A stretch of DNA of 60,284 nucleotides from JAHJTW01 sp964545545. GTDB taxonomy: Bacteria > Krumholzibacteriota > Krumholzibacteriia > LZORAL124-64-63. The DNA is taken from NCBI GenBank assembly GCA_964545545.1, contig CAZJGK010000007.1, positions 1 through 60,284 of the forward strand. Reading direction: 5' to 3'. Under the pieces are notes generated by a model. That model saw only the letters and a program-made list of their open reading frames with translations. It was not told the DNA's origin and did not search any database. Position 1 is the first letter of the stretch; the number at the start of each line of letters is the position of its first letter. Both the position numbers and the translations under genes were made by a program. Shown here piece by piece: positions 44,465 through 53,454 of this stretch.

Positions 44465-45592
44465 TTGAGCGACGCCAACGATCATCTGTTCATGAAGCTG
44501 GAAGACCGGTCCAGTCAGTATATCCTGGGTCCCCTGGCGGGACTCGAATTGGCCCGTTTCGTACCCCACCCCCCACCCGTCTACATCCTGGACGATGCCG
44601 TCGCCGGCCTGCACGCTTCCTGGCTGGAGCAGATCCAGGCCGGCTGCGACCAGAAGCATCCTCCCACCCTGGTCCTGCCCGGAGGCGAGCAGGCCAAAAC
44701 CATGGACAAGTTGCAGGAAATCTACGCCTGGCTTGCCGACCATGCCGTGACCCGGGACAAGACCCTGGTGGCGATCGGCGGCGGAGCCATCCTCGATATT
44801 TCCGGCCTGGCAGCGGCCACCTGGCGGCGAGGCATGAATTTCGTCTCCATCCCCACCACCCTGCTGGCCATGGTCGATGCCTCCATCGGGGGCAAAACCG
44901 CCCTGAACACGGCAGGTCTGAAAAACCCCGTCGGCTGCTTCCACCCCGCCGCAGGCATCATCGCCGACCCGGGCTTCCTGACAACCCTGACCCGCCAGTG
45001 TTGGCGCGACGGCATGGCCGAATTGATCAAGAACGCGGTCATCGGGGATCCCGAATTTTTCGCGATCCTGCACCAGTCCCGAGCACGGCTGGATAATCTA
45101 TTCAACGTCGGCAACGCCGCTGAACCCATCCCCGGAATCCTGGGCAGCCTGGACTGGAAAACGTGGATCCGCAGAGCAGCGGCCGTCAAGGCCCACATCG
45201 TGGAAAGGGATTTTCGGGAACAGGGCCTGCGCCGCAGCCTGAACCTGGGGCACACCCTGGGACACGTTCTGGAAGCAATGCATTTGGCCGAACCCCATCC
45301 CCTGAGCCATGGCCAGGCGGTGGCCATCGGCATGGCCGTCATTTTCCGGGTGGCCGCTGAACGCAACCTCTGCCCCCTGGATGAGGCGGTCAAGGTGATC
45401 GAGGTGTTGGCGGCCTGCGGACTGCCCACAAGCTGTCCCGCCCCTGATCCCGCGGAACTGGACCGGGGACTTCTGGGCGACAAGAAGAATATTTCCCGCG
45501 GCGGTCTCTACTGGGTCCTTCCCCGCGGCATCGGCCGCATCGACATCCACGGCCAGGTGGCCAATTCCGAACTTCTCAAATGGCTAGATTGA
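44465..45592 (+). CDS. aroB: 3-dehydroquinate synthase
   Basis: AroB makes 3-dehydroquinate in the shikimate pathway, using NAD and zinc. The 375 residues show LPGGEQAKTM, the NAD loop GGGAILDISG, TTLLAMVDASIGGKTALN, the zinc Glu in MAELIK and the zinc His in LNLGHTLGHVLE. The start is TTG 44465 with AAGGA upstream. There is no other aro gene in the window. A short insertion after the zinc Glu (about 205-225) differs from common forms. Confidence 0.95.
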   Translation: MSDANDHLFMKLEDRSSQYILGPLAGLELARFVPHPPPVYILDDAVAGLHASWLEQIQAGCDQKHPPTLVLPGGEQAKTMDKLQEIYAWLADHAVTRDKTLVAIGGGAILDISGLAAATWRRGMNFVSIPTTLLAMVDASIGGKTALNTAGLKNPVGCFHPAAGIIADPGFLTTLTRQCWRDGMAELIKNAVIGDPEFFAILHQSRARLDNLFNVGNAAEPIPGILGSLDWKTWIRRAAAVKAHIVERDFREQGLRRSLNLGHTLGHVLEAMHLAEPHPLSHGQAVAIGMAVIFRVAAERNLCPLDEAVKVIEVLAACGLPTSCPAPDPAELDRGLLGDKKNISRGGLYWVLPRGIGRIDIHGQVANSELLKWLD

Positions 45593-45641
45593 AAACCTTT
45601 GGTTGTGCCTCGGTTACCGCGGACCCCGGCGCGGTGAGGGG

Positions 45642-47654
45642 TCAGAATACAGCGACGGGATCGACATCCAGATAAGCGTTCAGGCCCTTGTAAGCCCCTT
45701 TCAAATCACGGATACAAGTTGCCAGCCAATCTTTCTGGCGTCGGGAAAGATCGCCCTTGATCAGGATCTGGAACCGGTAGCGATCCTGCAGGCGTTCGAA
45801 CACTCCAGGTGCGGGCCCCAGGATCGTGACGCTTTCATCGTTCAGTTGGGCCCGCAGGACGTCTGCCAGGGCCCGGGCCGCCTGAAGGGTCGCCCCCTGC
45901 CGCCGCCCCAACAGGCCCACCCGCAGCAGGCGCCGAAACGGCGGGTAACCCAGGGACTCCCGCACCGGCAATTCCTGTTCCAGGAACGAGGTGTGGTCAT
46001 GGGCGGAGGCCGCCAACAGGACCGGGTTTTCCGGACGCCACGACTGGAAAATCACGCGGCCGGGCCCGGTGCGCCCCGCCCGGCCCGCCACCTGGGTCAG
46101 CAACTGGAAGGACCGCTCCGCGGCCCGAAAATCGGGCATCCCCAACCCGTCGTCCGCAGCCAACACGCCCACCAGGCCGACATCGGGGAAATGGTGCCCC
46201 TTGGCCACCATCTGCGTGCCCACCAGGATATCGGCCTCGTGATTGGCAAAGGCGGTCAGGATCTTGTGGTAGCGGCCCCGCCGGCGGGTGGTGTCATGAT
46301 CCAGGCGCAGAACCCTCGCCTCGGGGAAATGCGCCTGCAGGTTGAGTTCGATTTTTTCGGTGCCGCCGCCGGCCGGCAAGAAGGAGTCCCCGCCGCACGC
46401 GGGGCAAACATCCGGCACCGCCGTGGTATAGCCGCAATAATGACACAGCAGGCGTCGGGGACGCAGATGGAGGGTCACGGCGATATCGCAGTTGGGACAC
46501 GCCATGGCCTCGCCGCAATCGGCGCACTGCAACACCCGCGCAAAACCACGCCGGTTGTAGAACAGAAGCACCTGGCGCTCCGCCTCCAATTCGGTGGCCA
46601 TGGCGGTCAACAGAACGTCGGTAAAGCCCTCCCGGGCCAGGGTTCCCCGCATGTCCACGATCTCCACCGGAGGCAGGATTCCCCCCTGCCGTTCCGGCAG
46701 GGAAAACAGGGTGTAACGCCCCTCCCGGGCTCGGACCGTTGATTCCAGGTCCGGTGTCGCCGAGCCCAGGATGACCACCGCTTTTTCCAGACGTCCCCGC
46801 ACCAGCGCCACCTGACGGGCGTGATAGCGCGGCTTTTCATCCTGCTTGTATGACGAGTCGTGTTCCTCGTCCACCACGATGACCCCCAGATCGGACACCG
46901 GAGCGAACAGGGCCGAACGCGGGCCGACCACGACCCTGATGCGCCCCTGGGCGGCCGCCTCGTGGACACGGCACCGTTCCCCCGCGGAAAGTCCGCTGTG
47001 GATCGCGGCAACCTGGTCGCCAAACCTGTTCTTGATCCTGGCCAGGGTCTGGGGCGTCAGGGCAATTTCCGGCAACAGGTAAATGGCGCCCCGGCCGCGG
47101 GCCAGGGCCGCAGCGATCACAGCCAGGTAAACTTCGGTCTTTCCGCTGCCGGTGACCCCGTGCAGCAGACAGGCGCCGTACTCCTGCTGCGCGAGCAGGG
47201 ACTCCGCCCTGGCGATGGGCTCTTTCTGGGCCGCCGTGAGCACGATGTCCGCTGGGTCATGATCAGGATAGGGACGCTCGGCGTCTTTCTTGCGGGGACG
47301 GGCCGCCGTCCCGGGGGCCGGCGGATGAAAAAGGGGAACGACTTCGCCCAACGGCAGGGCATAGTACGCGGCCATCCAGCGCGCCAGCTCCAGACGCCCG
47401 GCGTGCAGGCGGTACTGCGCAGGCAGGACCCGCACCACATCCCGCAACGCGACACCCTCGATCGCGGTTTCCGGGTCCGGCAACGGCGCCACAGCGGCGA
47501 CCAGCCCGATCACCTCCTTGCGCCGGCCAAAGGGAACAACCACCAGGTCCCCCTCGCACACCTCCTGCTCACCATGTTCCTCCCAGCGATAGCTGAAAGT
47601 GCGGGGCAACGGCACAGGCAGGGCAATGTCCAGCAGCAGAGGACCGGTGGGCAT
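45642..47654 (-). CDS. priA: Primosomal protein N' (replication restart helicase)
   Basis: PriA recognises stalled forks and reloads the replicative helicase. With ATG 47654 it has 670 residues. The N-terminal DNA-binding domain leads to Walker A GVTGSGKTEVYL, Walker B VDEEHDSSYKQ, and two zinc-binding clusters CADCGEAMACPNC and CHYCGY...CPACGG, then helicase motifs V-VI (GTQMVAKGHHFP, QVAGRAGR). An upstream open stretch to 47762 would overlap the response regulator and is not family-like. It lies 94 bp after the last gene of the signalling operon and may be read through from it. Confidence 0.96.
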   Translation of the reverse strand: MPTGPLLLDIALPVPLPRTFSYRWEEHGEQEVCEGDLVVVPFGRRKEVIGLVAAVAPLPDPETAIEGVALRDVVRVLPAQYRLHAGRLELARWMAAYYALPLGEVVPLFHPPAPGTAARPRKKDAERPYPDHDPADIVLTAAQKEPIARAESLLAQQEYGACLLHGVTGSGKTEVYLAVIAAALARGRGAIYLLPEIALTPQTLARIKNRFGDQVAAIHSGLSAGERCRVHEAAAQGRIRVVVGPRSALFAPVSDLGVIVVDEEHDSSYKQDEKPRYHARQVALVRGRLEKAVVILGSATPDLESTVRAREGRYTLFSLPERQGGILPPVEIVDMRGTLAREGFTDVLLTAMATELEAERQVLLFYNRRGFARVLQCADCGEAMACPNCDIAVTLHLRPRRLLCHYCGYTTAVPDVCPACGGDSFLPAGGGTEKIELNLQAHFPEARVLRLDHDTTRRRGRYHKILTAFANHEADILVGTQMVAKGHHFPDVGLVGVLAADDGLGMPDFRAAERSFQLLTQVAGRAGRTGPGRVIFQSWRPENPVLLAASAHDHTSFLEQELPVRESLGYPPFRRLLRVGLLGRRQGATLQAARALADVLRAQLNDESVTILGPAPGVFERLQDRYRFQILIKGDLSRRQKDWLATCIRDLKGAYKGLNAYLDVDPVAVF

Positions 47655-47748
47655 GATAATTCCGTGGTTTTGGGGGACAACACCCGGACCGGACACAGGC
47701 TCCGGTCCCTGACACTTGGGGAATTCTAACGCGAACCGGAGCGATTGG

Positions 47749-48120
47749 CTAGCGGGCGGCACCCAGCAGGTTGCGCACCACCTCGATAACCTTGCGAGGG
47801 CTGAATGGCTTGGTGATGTATTCCGCAGCGCCGGCCTTTAGCCCTTCACGGCGTTCGTCCTTGCCGGAGCGGGCGGTCAGCAGAATCACCGGGATTCCTG
47901 CGGTGCGGGGATCCGCCTTGAGGCGGCGACAGGTCTCCACGCCACCCATGCCTGGCATCATGACATCCAGGATCACCAGATCGGGCAACTCATCCACCGC
48001 GATCTTCAGGGCCTGCTCGCCGTTCTCGGCCTCGATCACATCTAGACCCTCGGCGTGGAGGCTGAAGTCCAGGATATTGCGGATGTTGAGTTCATCGTCG
48101 GCGATCAGGATCCTGTTCAA
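47749..48120 (-). CDS. Single-domain response regulator
   Basis: The 123-residue protein is a complete receiver with acidic pocket DDE (8-10), phospho-acceptor Asp52 in ILDVMMPG, Thr in LLTARS and Lys in TKPFS. It has no output domain and probably relays phosphate or acts by contact. The start is TTG 48120, chosen because AAGGAG lies 6 nt upstream and the core begins right there. It follows the kinase-HD-GYP gene by 34 bp. Confidence 0.9.
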   Translation of the reverse strand: MNRILIADDELNIRNILDFSLHAEGLDVIEAENGEQALKIAVDELPDLVILDVMMPGMGGVETCRRLKADPRTAGIPVILLTARSGKDERREGLKAGAAEYITKPFSPRKVIEVVRNLLGAAR

Positions 48121-48154
48121 GATGCGCTCCTTAATGAGGGAAAGTATTTCCGTC

Positions 48155-50788
48155 TCAATTGTGGACCGAGACCATGCCCCGCTGATCCAGACCCGGACGT
48201 ACCAGGTCCAGATCCCCACCCGAGATTCCTTGCAGAGCTTCGATGCGTTGCCGCCGCTTCAAGGTTTCCCCGAAGAACACTTCGGCCATGCGGGGACAAT
48301 ACTTGTTGCCGATGCCCTTGCGGATTTCCGTCAGGGCCTCGTCCAGGGTCCGGGCCGGCCGCCAGGGACGGGGGTTCAACAAGGCCGCCAGGGTATCGGT
48401 CAGCCGGATCAGGCGCGCGCCCTGGGGAATGCTTTCCCCGGCCAGACCGTCGGGATACCCGCTGCCGTCATAGTTCTCGTGATGGTGCAGGACCAGCTGC
48501 CTTACCTTGGGCTCGGGCAAGAGGGGTTCGAGAATTTCCAACCCGGCCTGCACATGCTTGCGCACGAACGCCATTTCCTTATCGTCCAGCGGTCCGGGCC
48601 GGTTGAGCAGGTGGGGCGGGACGCAACTCATGCCTACATCGTAGAATTTGAGGGTGAACGCAAGGTTTTGCAACTCTTCCTCGCCCAGGAGAATCCTGCG
48701 TGCCGAAGCCAAACCGATTTCACGGCAAATATCGAGAGTGCTTTCCCGCGGCAGGTGTCCCACCGGGGTTATCGTGCGAAGGGAATCGCGGATGATCTCG
48801 AAATCCTCGGCCTGCGCCTGAAGGTTGTCGCACCCGTTCAACATGCGCACCAGGCGAGGACTCAGGGCTTCCAGCAGGACGCGATCGTCATCGTTCAGGG
48901 CCCTGCCGTCAAATCTGTTGTTGACGGCCAACACACCTACGGTCCCGTCATCCATTTGCAGGGGAATACAGAGCAATGACGGCGTGGTGTAGCGGATCTC
49001 GTCGTTTTCCTGGCTGAATCCGATATCCGTGGCGACATTTTTGATGAGCAGGGATTGGCCACTGGTCCAGACCCGACCTGCGACCCCCACTCCCGGCCTG
49101 ATGCGGACACTCTGAACAACCGAATCGGGCAAGCCGATGGCAGCCCTGATGCCCAGGTATTCGCCGTCCTCTGCGGGAGTCATGAGGGACACCACCTGCA
49201 CGCCCATGCTCTCGGCAACCCAGTGCATGAGTCGTTGGATGAATTTTCCCGGTTCCACGGCCAGATGCAGTCCTGATTCGGAGGTCGTTTTCTGGTGCAC
49301 GGGAGAGCGCCGCGGCAGCAGGACCGTGAACCTGGCCCCGTGAGGTTTGATGTTCTCGGCCCAGATGCGACCGTCGTGGTGTATGACGACATCGTGGCAA
49401 ATGGCCAGGCCCAGACCCTGACCGTTGTGTTGGCGGGTTGCCGAGCCGTCCACCTGGTAGAAACGTTCGAAGATCCGTCCCAATTCTTCTTCCGGAATGC
49501 CGATCCCCGTATCCTCGACCACCATGCGCACAGCCGTGCCGGTTTCCTCCAGGGTGAGGCTGACCCGTCCCCCATCGCTGTTGAACTTGAAGGCGTTGCT
49601 GACCAGCTTGGCCAGCATCTGGTTGATCAGGGTGGGGTCCACCCCCAGGTGGATGCTTTCCGAGCTGACCGTGACCTCCAGCTCGATATCACGCTCGCGG
49701 GCCCTGCTGCGCCAACTGTCTTCCAGGTGCCTAAACAGCGACACCAGATCGGTCTCGGCCTGAACCAGGCCCGGCCGGCCGCTGTCCATCTCGTTGATTT
49801 CCAGGATGTCGTCGATGATTTCCGAAAGTTTGAGGCTCTCCTTGTGGATCACCGCGAGAAATTCATTCCGCTCGTTGTCGCTCATGGCATCCATGCGCCC
49901 CTGGAGGAGTTCCGTATAGGCAGAGATGCTCGTCAAAGGCGTCCGTAATTCATGGCTCACATTGGCGACGAAGTTGGCCTTCATCTCGGCCAGGCTGCCC
50001 AGTTTTTCCGAGGCGTTGGAGAGTTCCGCGTTGTTGCGCGCCAAGCGATCGTAGACCTGGGACGATTCCAGGGCAATGGCGCCCTGGTAGGCCAGAAATT
50101 CCAGCTGCCGAATGCGGACCTCATCAGGTATCCGGCCGCCGGCGGGGTCATCCATGGTCAAGTAGCCCAGGGTCTCGCCCGTGGGCGTGGTCAGCGGCGT
50201 TATCAACAGCCAGTCGTCCCGCCAGCGCTGCGTGGATATGTCCCCGTGCATGTTCAGGGCACGATCGCCCCGGTCCCTGTCCACAACGTAACAACTGCCA
50301 TAGCGGCAGGCGGCCGCGCACATGCCGGCAAATTCCTCGCGCGCGACCTGGAGCCCGGTCAGCCCCCCGCTGCTGCCTTCACTGAGCCCGGCAAAACCCC
50401 GGGCCTCGAAAACACCCGTGGCCTCGGACCACAGGTAAAGCACGGCCTTGCCGAAACCGGTGAGGTCTCGCACGGCCACCGTGATCATGGTCGGCAGATC
50501 GGACAGGTTGCGCGTGGCGTTGAAGCGGGCACTGTCGGCCAGGATCTGTTCCAGCGTGTGCGAGCGGGAGGCATGGTCTTCCTTCTCGGCATGAAACGCG
50601 GCCAGTTTCCTGGTCAACCGCCGGACGGACATGAATCCCCACACGGCAAAGGCCGTGAAACCGACCAGGACGGCCACCACCGACAGCGGCACCTTCACCG
50701 TGCCGGGAACCCCCAGCAGGGTTCCCTGCAGGGAGGCGGTCCCCCCCACCAGGGCAAGTACCGTAGTCATGACCGCAACCAGTTTCAT
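48155..50788 (-). CDS. Membrane histidine kinase fused to GAF and degenerate HD-GYP domains
   Basis: The 877-residue protein has two N-terminal membrane segments (about 4-25 and 32-54), a GAF domain (about 85-245), HisKA with His279 in VSHELRTPL, an HATPase domain (DTGIGI, GQGLGLA), a second GAF (about 510-650) and a C-terminal HD-GYP domain. The HD-GYP keeps HHHENYDGSGYP and a late Asp, but the HDIGK block reads YDVGM, so one essential metal ligand is missing and activity is doubtful. Joining kinase and HD-GYP in one chain links phosphorelay to c-di-GMP sensing or turnover. It starts three bases after the preceding regulator stop and is a paralogue of the gene at 51184-53454. Confidence 0.9.
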   Translation of the reverse strand: MKLVAVMTTVLALVGGTASLQGTLLGVPGTVKVPLSVVAVLVGFTAFAVWGFMSVRRLTRKLAAFHAEKEDHASRSHTLEQILADSARFNATRNLSDLPTMITVAVRDLTGFGKAVLYLWSEATGVFEARGFAGLSEGSSGGLTGLQVAREEFAGMCAAACRYGSCYVVDRDRGDRALNMHGDISTQRWRDDWLLITPLTTPTGETLGYLTMDDPAGGRIPDEVRIRQLEFLAYQGAIALESSQVYDRLARNNAELSNASEKLGSLAEMKANFVANVSHELRTPLTSISAYTELLQGRMDAMSDNERNEFLAVIHKESLKLSEIIDDILEINEMDSGRPGLVQAETDLVSLFRHLEDSWRSRARERDIELEVTVSSESIHLGVDPTLINQMLAKLVSNAFKFNSDGGRVSLTLEETGTAVRMVVEDTGIGIPEEELGRIFERFYQVDGSATRQHNGQGLGLAICHDVVIHHDGRIWAENIKPHGARFTVLLPRRSPVHQKTTSESGLHLAVEPGKFIQRLMHWVAESMGVQVVSLMTPAEDGEYLGIRAAIGLPDSVVQSVRIRPGVGVAGRVWTSGQSLLIKNVATDIGFSQENDEIRYTTPSLLCIPLQMDDGTVGVLAVNNRFDGRALNDDDRVLLEALSPRLVRMLNGCDNLQAQAEDFEIIRDSLRTITPVGHLPRESTLDICREIGLASARRILLGEEELQNLAFTLKFYDVGMSCVPPHLLNRPGPLDDKEMAFVRKHVQAGLEILEPLLPEPKVRQLVLHHHENYDGSGYPDGLAGESIPQGARLIRLTDTLAALLNPRPWRPARTLDEALTEIRKGIGNKYCPRMAEVFFGETLKRRQRIEALQGISGGDLDLVRPGLDQRGMVSVHN

Positions 50789-50791
50789 GGT

Positions 50792-51181
50792 TTAGACCAT
50801 ACCCGATCCGGCTTCCAGCAAAAGGCCGATCCGGGCCACCAGTTTGCCCACCGCAAAGGGTTTGCGCATGAAAAGGTTGGCGCCTGCGTCCTTCATCCTG
50901 GTCCGTGTATCCTCATCGCTTTTGGCCGACAAGGCCACGATGAGGGTCTGGGCATAACTGCGGTTGCGGCGGATAAGGCGCGTGGTGTCGATCCCGTCCA
51001 GCTTCGGCATCATGATGTCCATGATCACCACGTCCGGTCTGAACGAGGCCATCTTGTTCATGCAGTCGATGCCGTCCTCGGCTGTCAACACCCGGTGCCC
51101 TTCCTGGGAAAATGCCTGCTTGAGAAGACCGACCAGGGGCTTCTCGTCGTCCACGATAAGGATACGCGTAGCCTCGGACAT
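50792..51181 (-). CDS. Single-domain response regulator
   Basis: The 129-residue receiver has DDE (11-13), Asp55 in IMDIMMPK, Ser in LSAKS and Lys in MRKPF. It has no output domain. It lies between the two kinase-HD-GYP genes with 2-3 bp gaps on both sides, so it is cotranslated with them and is a likely shared phosphate acceptor. Confidence 0.93.
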   Translation of the reverse strand: MSEATRILIVDDEKPLVGLLKQAFSQEGHRVLTAEDGIDCMNKMASFRPDVVIMDIMMPKLDGIDTTRLIRRNRSYAQTLIVALSAKSDEDTRTRMKDAGANLFMRKPFAVGKLVARIGLLLEAGSGMV

Positions 51182-51183
51182 TG

Positions 51184-53454
51184 CTACTCCTGGGTGTTGG
51201 GTTCGGGATTCCTGGGCCGGGCCTCATCCCGATCCTCGAGGGAATCCCGCCACTTGCCGAACATATTGACCACGGCCGGATCGAACTGGGTGCCGGCATG
51301 GGCCTCGATTTCAGCCCGGGCCGCAGCCGCAGCCAGACCCTTGCGAAAAGACCGGTCGGTGGTCAGGCTGAACCAGGCGTCAACAACCGCCAGGACCCTC
51401 GATCCCAGGGGAATTGCCTTTCCCATCAACCCGTCGGGATAACCCGATCCGTTCATCCACTCGTGGTGGTGCCGGATGATTTCCTCCACTTCCCGGTCNN
51501 NNNNNNNNNNNNNNNNNNNNNNNNNNNNNNNNNNNNNNNNNNNNNNNNNNNNNNNNNNNNNNNNNNNNNNNNNNNNNNNNNNNNNNNNNNNNNNNNNNGC
51601 CGTGGGGATGCCCCGCCGACGCATGATGGTCAGGATCCGAATGGCCGTCAGGGTCTTTTCGATGCCGTCTTCCAGACGGGACAGGGCCGTGGCCGTGACC
51701 AGGGTCAGGATGCGGGCCTGATCCTCGTCCATCTGGCTGTAGGCTTTTTTCCCCTGGCGTCTGCCCATGATCACACAGCCCAGGGTCTTGCCGCGACGCA
51801 CCACCGGCATCAGCAGCCAGGGCGAATCAGGGTGATGCGACGCCGCCAGCCAATCCAGGCCCCGGGTCAGCCCCCGCAGGGAAGCCCCCCTCATCACGGG
51901 TTGGGCGTCATCGAGAACCTGGGACCAGATGCGGTTCTCAGGCAGGGCAACCGGATCCGGAGACATCGGATCAAGCCCCAGTGCGCACACCGGCAACAGG
52001 CCACCCTGTCCATCCCGCAGGATCATGACCGCTTTGGGGGAATTTGTGAGTTCGGCCAGCAGACGCATGAAATTCACGACCAAGACCTGCAACCGGGCCG
52101 GATCGCCGTGCCGGGTCAGGTATGACGGCAGATCTTCCAACAGGACGGCTGCCTTGGGCAGAATGAAGGTGAATTCCGTCCCGCCGGCCGGCCGGGGAGC
52201 GACGGTGATGTGGCCTCCGTGCAGGTTGACGATGTGACGCGCGATGGACAGTCCCAACCCCGTGCCTTCAGGGGTGCCGCTGACCCGGTAGAACTCGTTG
52301 AAAATCCGCTTCATGTCCTCAGCGGGAATACCCGGCCCGTTGTCACACACCGACACGGCCACGGTCGAGGCCTCTTCGGTCATCCGCACCGTAATGGAGC
52401 CCCCCGGCGGCGTGTACTTGACCGCGTTGCCCACGAGGTTCACCAGCACCTGCCGGATCAGGTCGGCGTCGATATCCACCTTGGGCAAATACCGGGGCGC
52501 CTGAACGGACACTTTCTGCCGCTTTTCCTGGATCCCCGGCCCCAAAGAGCGCAAGGTCTCCCGCACCAGAGGTTCCAGATCCAACAGCTTCAGATCCAGG
52601 AGCTGGGATCCGAATTCCAGGCGGCTGAAATCAAGGATGCGGTTGATCATGCGCAAAAGGCGGTCGGCCTCCTGCTTGATGACCCCCAGGAATTCCGTGG
52701 CTTTGGAAAAATGCTCGTCGGTGATCCTGCTGAGCAGCACATCCGTGTAGGCGGTGATGGAGGTAAGCGGCGTCCGGAATTCATGGCTCGCCATGGCCAC
52801 GAAACGGCCCTGCAACTGGTTGATGCGCCCCAGGACATGGGTTTCAGCGGTCACCTGGCGCAACCGGGTGCGCAGCGTGGCCGCCTCGGACCAGACCACG
52901 AGCAACGGCTCCATGACCGCGGTCATCCGGTGCAACTCGAGGGCACATTCCTGATTTCGCTCCCCAGCAGTATCAGGTTCCAGCACGACGAACAGCCCCA
53001 GCAGGGGGGCGCCGCGCAAGGTGATCCTGTCGGCCCACCAGGGATGATCGACCTCGAACATGGCTTCCGGGCTCGCCGAGACGCCGCCGCCGAAGGGTCC
53101 GCTGCCGCAGGCGGGCAAATGGCCGTTTTCTCCGTCGCCGGCCAGCACTTCCCAGCTTTGTTTTTCCCAGGCGCTGGAAACCCGAACCCAGCGTACCTCC
53201 GGGTCGCCGGGCCGCATCAGGGCGCAGTGAGTGCCGTGCCGATTCCAGCCGCTTTCGGGAAATCCATCCGCCTCGGGGTCCACCAGAACCGACACTCCGG
53301 TCACCTGGGGCAAGCCCACAAGGCCCGAAACCATTCCCTCCACCAGGTCCGCAAGCGACGGCAGGCGGTCCAGGTTTCGGCAACTGTCCAGCGCTACGGC
53401 CAGGGGATCCCGGCCACTTTGCTGCGCCTTGATGATCATGCCATGGCTAGACAT
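51184..53454 (-). CDS. Histidine kinase fused to GAF-like and HD-GYP domains (interrupted by assembly gap)
   Basis: The reading frame spans 756 codons including the N run. An N-terminal GAF-like sensor (about 20-195) is followed by HisKA with His224 in ASHEFRTPL, an HATPase domain (VGNAVKYT, DNGPGI, GTGLGLS), a second GAF-like region (about 445-600) and an HD-GYP domain. Only the end of the latter is visible: HHHEWMNGSGYP with Asn in place of the usual Asp, and RVLAVVDAW. The HDxxK block falls in the gap, so catalytic status is unknown. There are no membrane segments. The start overlaps the stop of the upstream gene by 8 bp. It is a paralogue of 48155-50788. Confidence 0.85.
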   Translation of the reverse strand: MSSHGMIIKAQQSGRDPLAVALDSCRNLDRLPSLADLVEGMVSGLVGLPQVTGVSVLVDPEADGFPESGWNRHGTHCALMRPGDPEVRWVRVSSAWEKQSWEVLAGDGENGHLPACGSGPFGGGVSASPEAMFEVDHPWWADRITLRGAPLLGLFVVLEPDTAGERNQECALELHRMTAVMEPLLVVWSEAATLRTRLRQVTAETHVLGRINQLQGRFVAMASHEFRTPLTSITAYTDVLLSRITDEHFSKATEFLGVIKQEADRLLRMINRILDFSRLEFGSQLLDLKLLDLEPLVRETLRSLGPGIQEKRQKVSVQAPRYLPKVDIDADLIRQVLVNLVGNAVKYTPPGGSITVRMTEEASTVAVSVCDNGPGIPAEDMKRIFNEFYRVSGTPEGTGLGLSIARHIVNLHGGHITVAPRPAGGTEFTFILPKAAVLLEDLPSYLTRHGDPARLQVLVVNFMRLLAELTNSPKAVMILRDGQGGLLPVCALGLDPMSPDPVALPENRIWSQVLDDAQPVMRGASLRGLTRGLDWLAASHHPDSPWLLMPVVRRGKTLGCVIMGRRQGKKAYSQMDEDQARILTLVTATALSRLEDGIEKTLTAIRILTIMRRRGIPTXXXXXXXXXXXXXXXXXXXXXXXXXXXXXXXXXXDREVEEIIRHHHEWMNGSGYPDGLMGKAIPLGSRVLAVVDAWFSLTTDRSFRKGLAAAAARAEIEAHAGTQFDPAVVNMFGKWRDSLEDRDEARPRNPEPNTQE
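51499..51598. other. Assembly gap of 100 N
   Basis: Exactly 100 undetermined bases interrupt the HD-GYP part of the kinase gene. The paralogue downstream has about 77 residues between the matching flanks, against 33 codons here, so the true gap is probably longer than shown. Confidence 0.95.
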
